Assembly: GCA_046329815.1 (NCBI GenBank)
Contig: JAXLTY010000002.1
Location: forward strand, 1,054,001-1,118,000
Length of the DNA: 64,000 nt
Reading direction: 5' to 3'
Origin: JADJSS01 sp046329815
GTDB lineage: Bacteria; Bacteroidota; Bacteroidia; Chitinophagales; JADIYW01
This document shows positions 63,463 through 64,000 of this stretch, one piece after another; within the stretch, counting starts at the first letter, position 1, and each line of letters begins with the position of its first letter. Position numbers and translations under genes: made by a program. The notes below the pieces were generated by a model. The model did no database searches. It was not told where the DNA came from and was given only the letters and a program-made list of their open reading frames with translations.

Positions 63463-64000
63463 TTATGCTTTTGATATATTACCTAACCAATCAATATCTA
63501 CTTTAATACAAGTATCTTGTATTTTCAGAGGAATTTTTCCGTTAAAACCTTTCTTTAAAACAAGTTCCTTTACAAAATTCTCGTTTACTTCTGTTTTTGC
63601 AGACGTGCCAAATGAACCAAATTCTTGATAGTTAAGTTCTTGTTTTGGAATTTTTTTATCAGCATATTGTTTTCTTAAAATGTTTTTTTGCTCCTCAGTT
63701 AAATCTTTAGGAATACTTATAGTGTTAGCATAGTTGTGAGGGATGAAGAAACAATCTTTTCCTGTAAATTTAACAACTCTGTAAATATGGGTACTGAGTT
63801 TCTTTTTATTTTCAATATTATTCAACCATTCTTTAAATTCTTCTTTATTAAGATTTAAAATAGGATCATCTGTATTTTCAGGAAGATAAACCAAATCGTT
63901 TTGTTGTAGTGTAAATAGAACTTTTTCCGGTTTTTCCTTGTGTTTTAATCTGTAATCTTCATAGATACGTTTTTTAAAGTTTTCGTCTTTTTCGTGTAGT
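63463..64000 (-). CDS. cas9: Cas9, C-terminal part (partial, continues beyond the window)
   Basis: 179 codons open to the window edge with no start. VLFTLQQNDLVYLPENTDD, HIYRVVKFTGKDCFFIPHNY and the final KVDIDWLGNISKA match the C-terminal PAM-interacting part of Bacteroidota type II-C Cas9 proteins (NDLVY, YRVxKxxG, LGxIS). The nuclease domains are outside the window. It is the first gene of the visible operon, followed by the HIRAN gene, cas1 and cas2. Confidence 0.88.
   Translation of the reverse strand, partial: LHEKDENFKKRIYEDYRLKHKEKPEKVLFTLQQNDLVYLPENTDDPILNLNKEEFKEWLNNIENKKKLSTHIYRVVKFTGKDCFFIPHNYANTISIPKDLTEEQKNILRKQYADKKIPKQELNYQEFGSFGTSAKTEVNENFVKELVLKKGFNGKIPLKIQDTCIKVDIDWLGNISKA

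Overview
The window comes from a low-GC member of the Bacteroidota. The evidence is Bacteroidota-type family architecture (long LepB with an extra N-terminal membrane region, S41/CtpA, MuiA-type DUF4139 protein, DUF4377 and META-like proteins), signal peptides ending in SQ or AQ, and type II-C CRISPR repeats of 46 nt with 30 nt spacers resembling those of Bacteroides. I see no rRNA, tRNA or transposase.

Layout. 1-2101: end of a probable dapB, then lepB and an HsdR-N-like protein. 2280-7958: an all-minus block of accessory genes: a secreted-type orphan, a frameshifted gene, a VapC-like PIN toxin with an overlapping 49-residue gene, a protease-fold protein lacking the catalytic His, and two more exported orphans, with imperfect palindromes between them. 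7959-17402: housekeeping and metal or redox genes (arsC-like, purB, topA, SirB1-like, MerC-like and Fur-family genes sharing a two-box operator, an oxidase subunit III). 17431-25921: LGFP protein, a large self-cleaving head/stalk adhesin, a two-component system, threonine aldolase. 26037-28150: rhomboid protease, SRPBCC protein, SDR. 28401-31930: a compact three-gene predicted defence operon (Cap4/DUF4297-like nuclease, HerA ATPase, second nuclease-like protein). 32104-35692: small surface and membrane proteins. 35919-48618: a same-strand cluster of eukaryotic-like phosphosignalling genes: a FHA-FHA-ABC transporter, a M48 peptidase-FHA protein, a zinc-ribbon FHA protein with repeated KTQ motifs, a VWA-like FHA protein, a PP2C phosphatase, a Ser/Thr kinase with MORN repeats, and a secreted DUF4377-repeat protein. 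48790-57266: MuiA-type protein, S41 protease, Der, AlbA_2 protein, acyltransferase, GpsA. 57847-64000: a CRISPR array of 43 repeats, then on the minus strand cas2, cas1, a HIRAN-domain gene wedged into the operon, and the 3' end of cas9.

How the parts work together. The kinase cluster reads as a closed circuit: kinase and phosphatase set threonine phosphorylation, and five FHA domains in four neighbouring proteins read it, one controlling an ABC exporter and one a membrane peptidase. Two near-identical palindrome-containing stretches precede the transporter and peptidase genes. The CRISPR operon order cas9-HIRAN-cas1-cas2, with 3 bp and 0 bp gaps around the HIRAN gene, makes that gene a strong candidate accessory component. 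The spacer set includes three near-duplicate pairs consistent with repeated sampling of related phages.

The most unexplained structure is three separate intergenic arrays of degenerate 21-bp repeats (about 8468-8765, 32878-33245 and 57354-57731). They differ in sequence but share a short A/T core once per 21 bp, two helical turns. In-frame stops show the conservation is at DNA level. One array lies directly beside the CRISPR locus.
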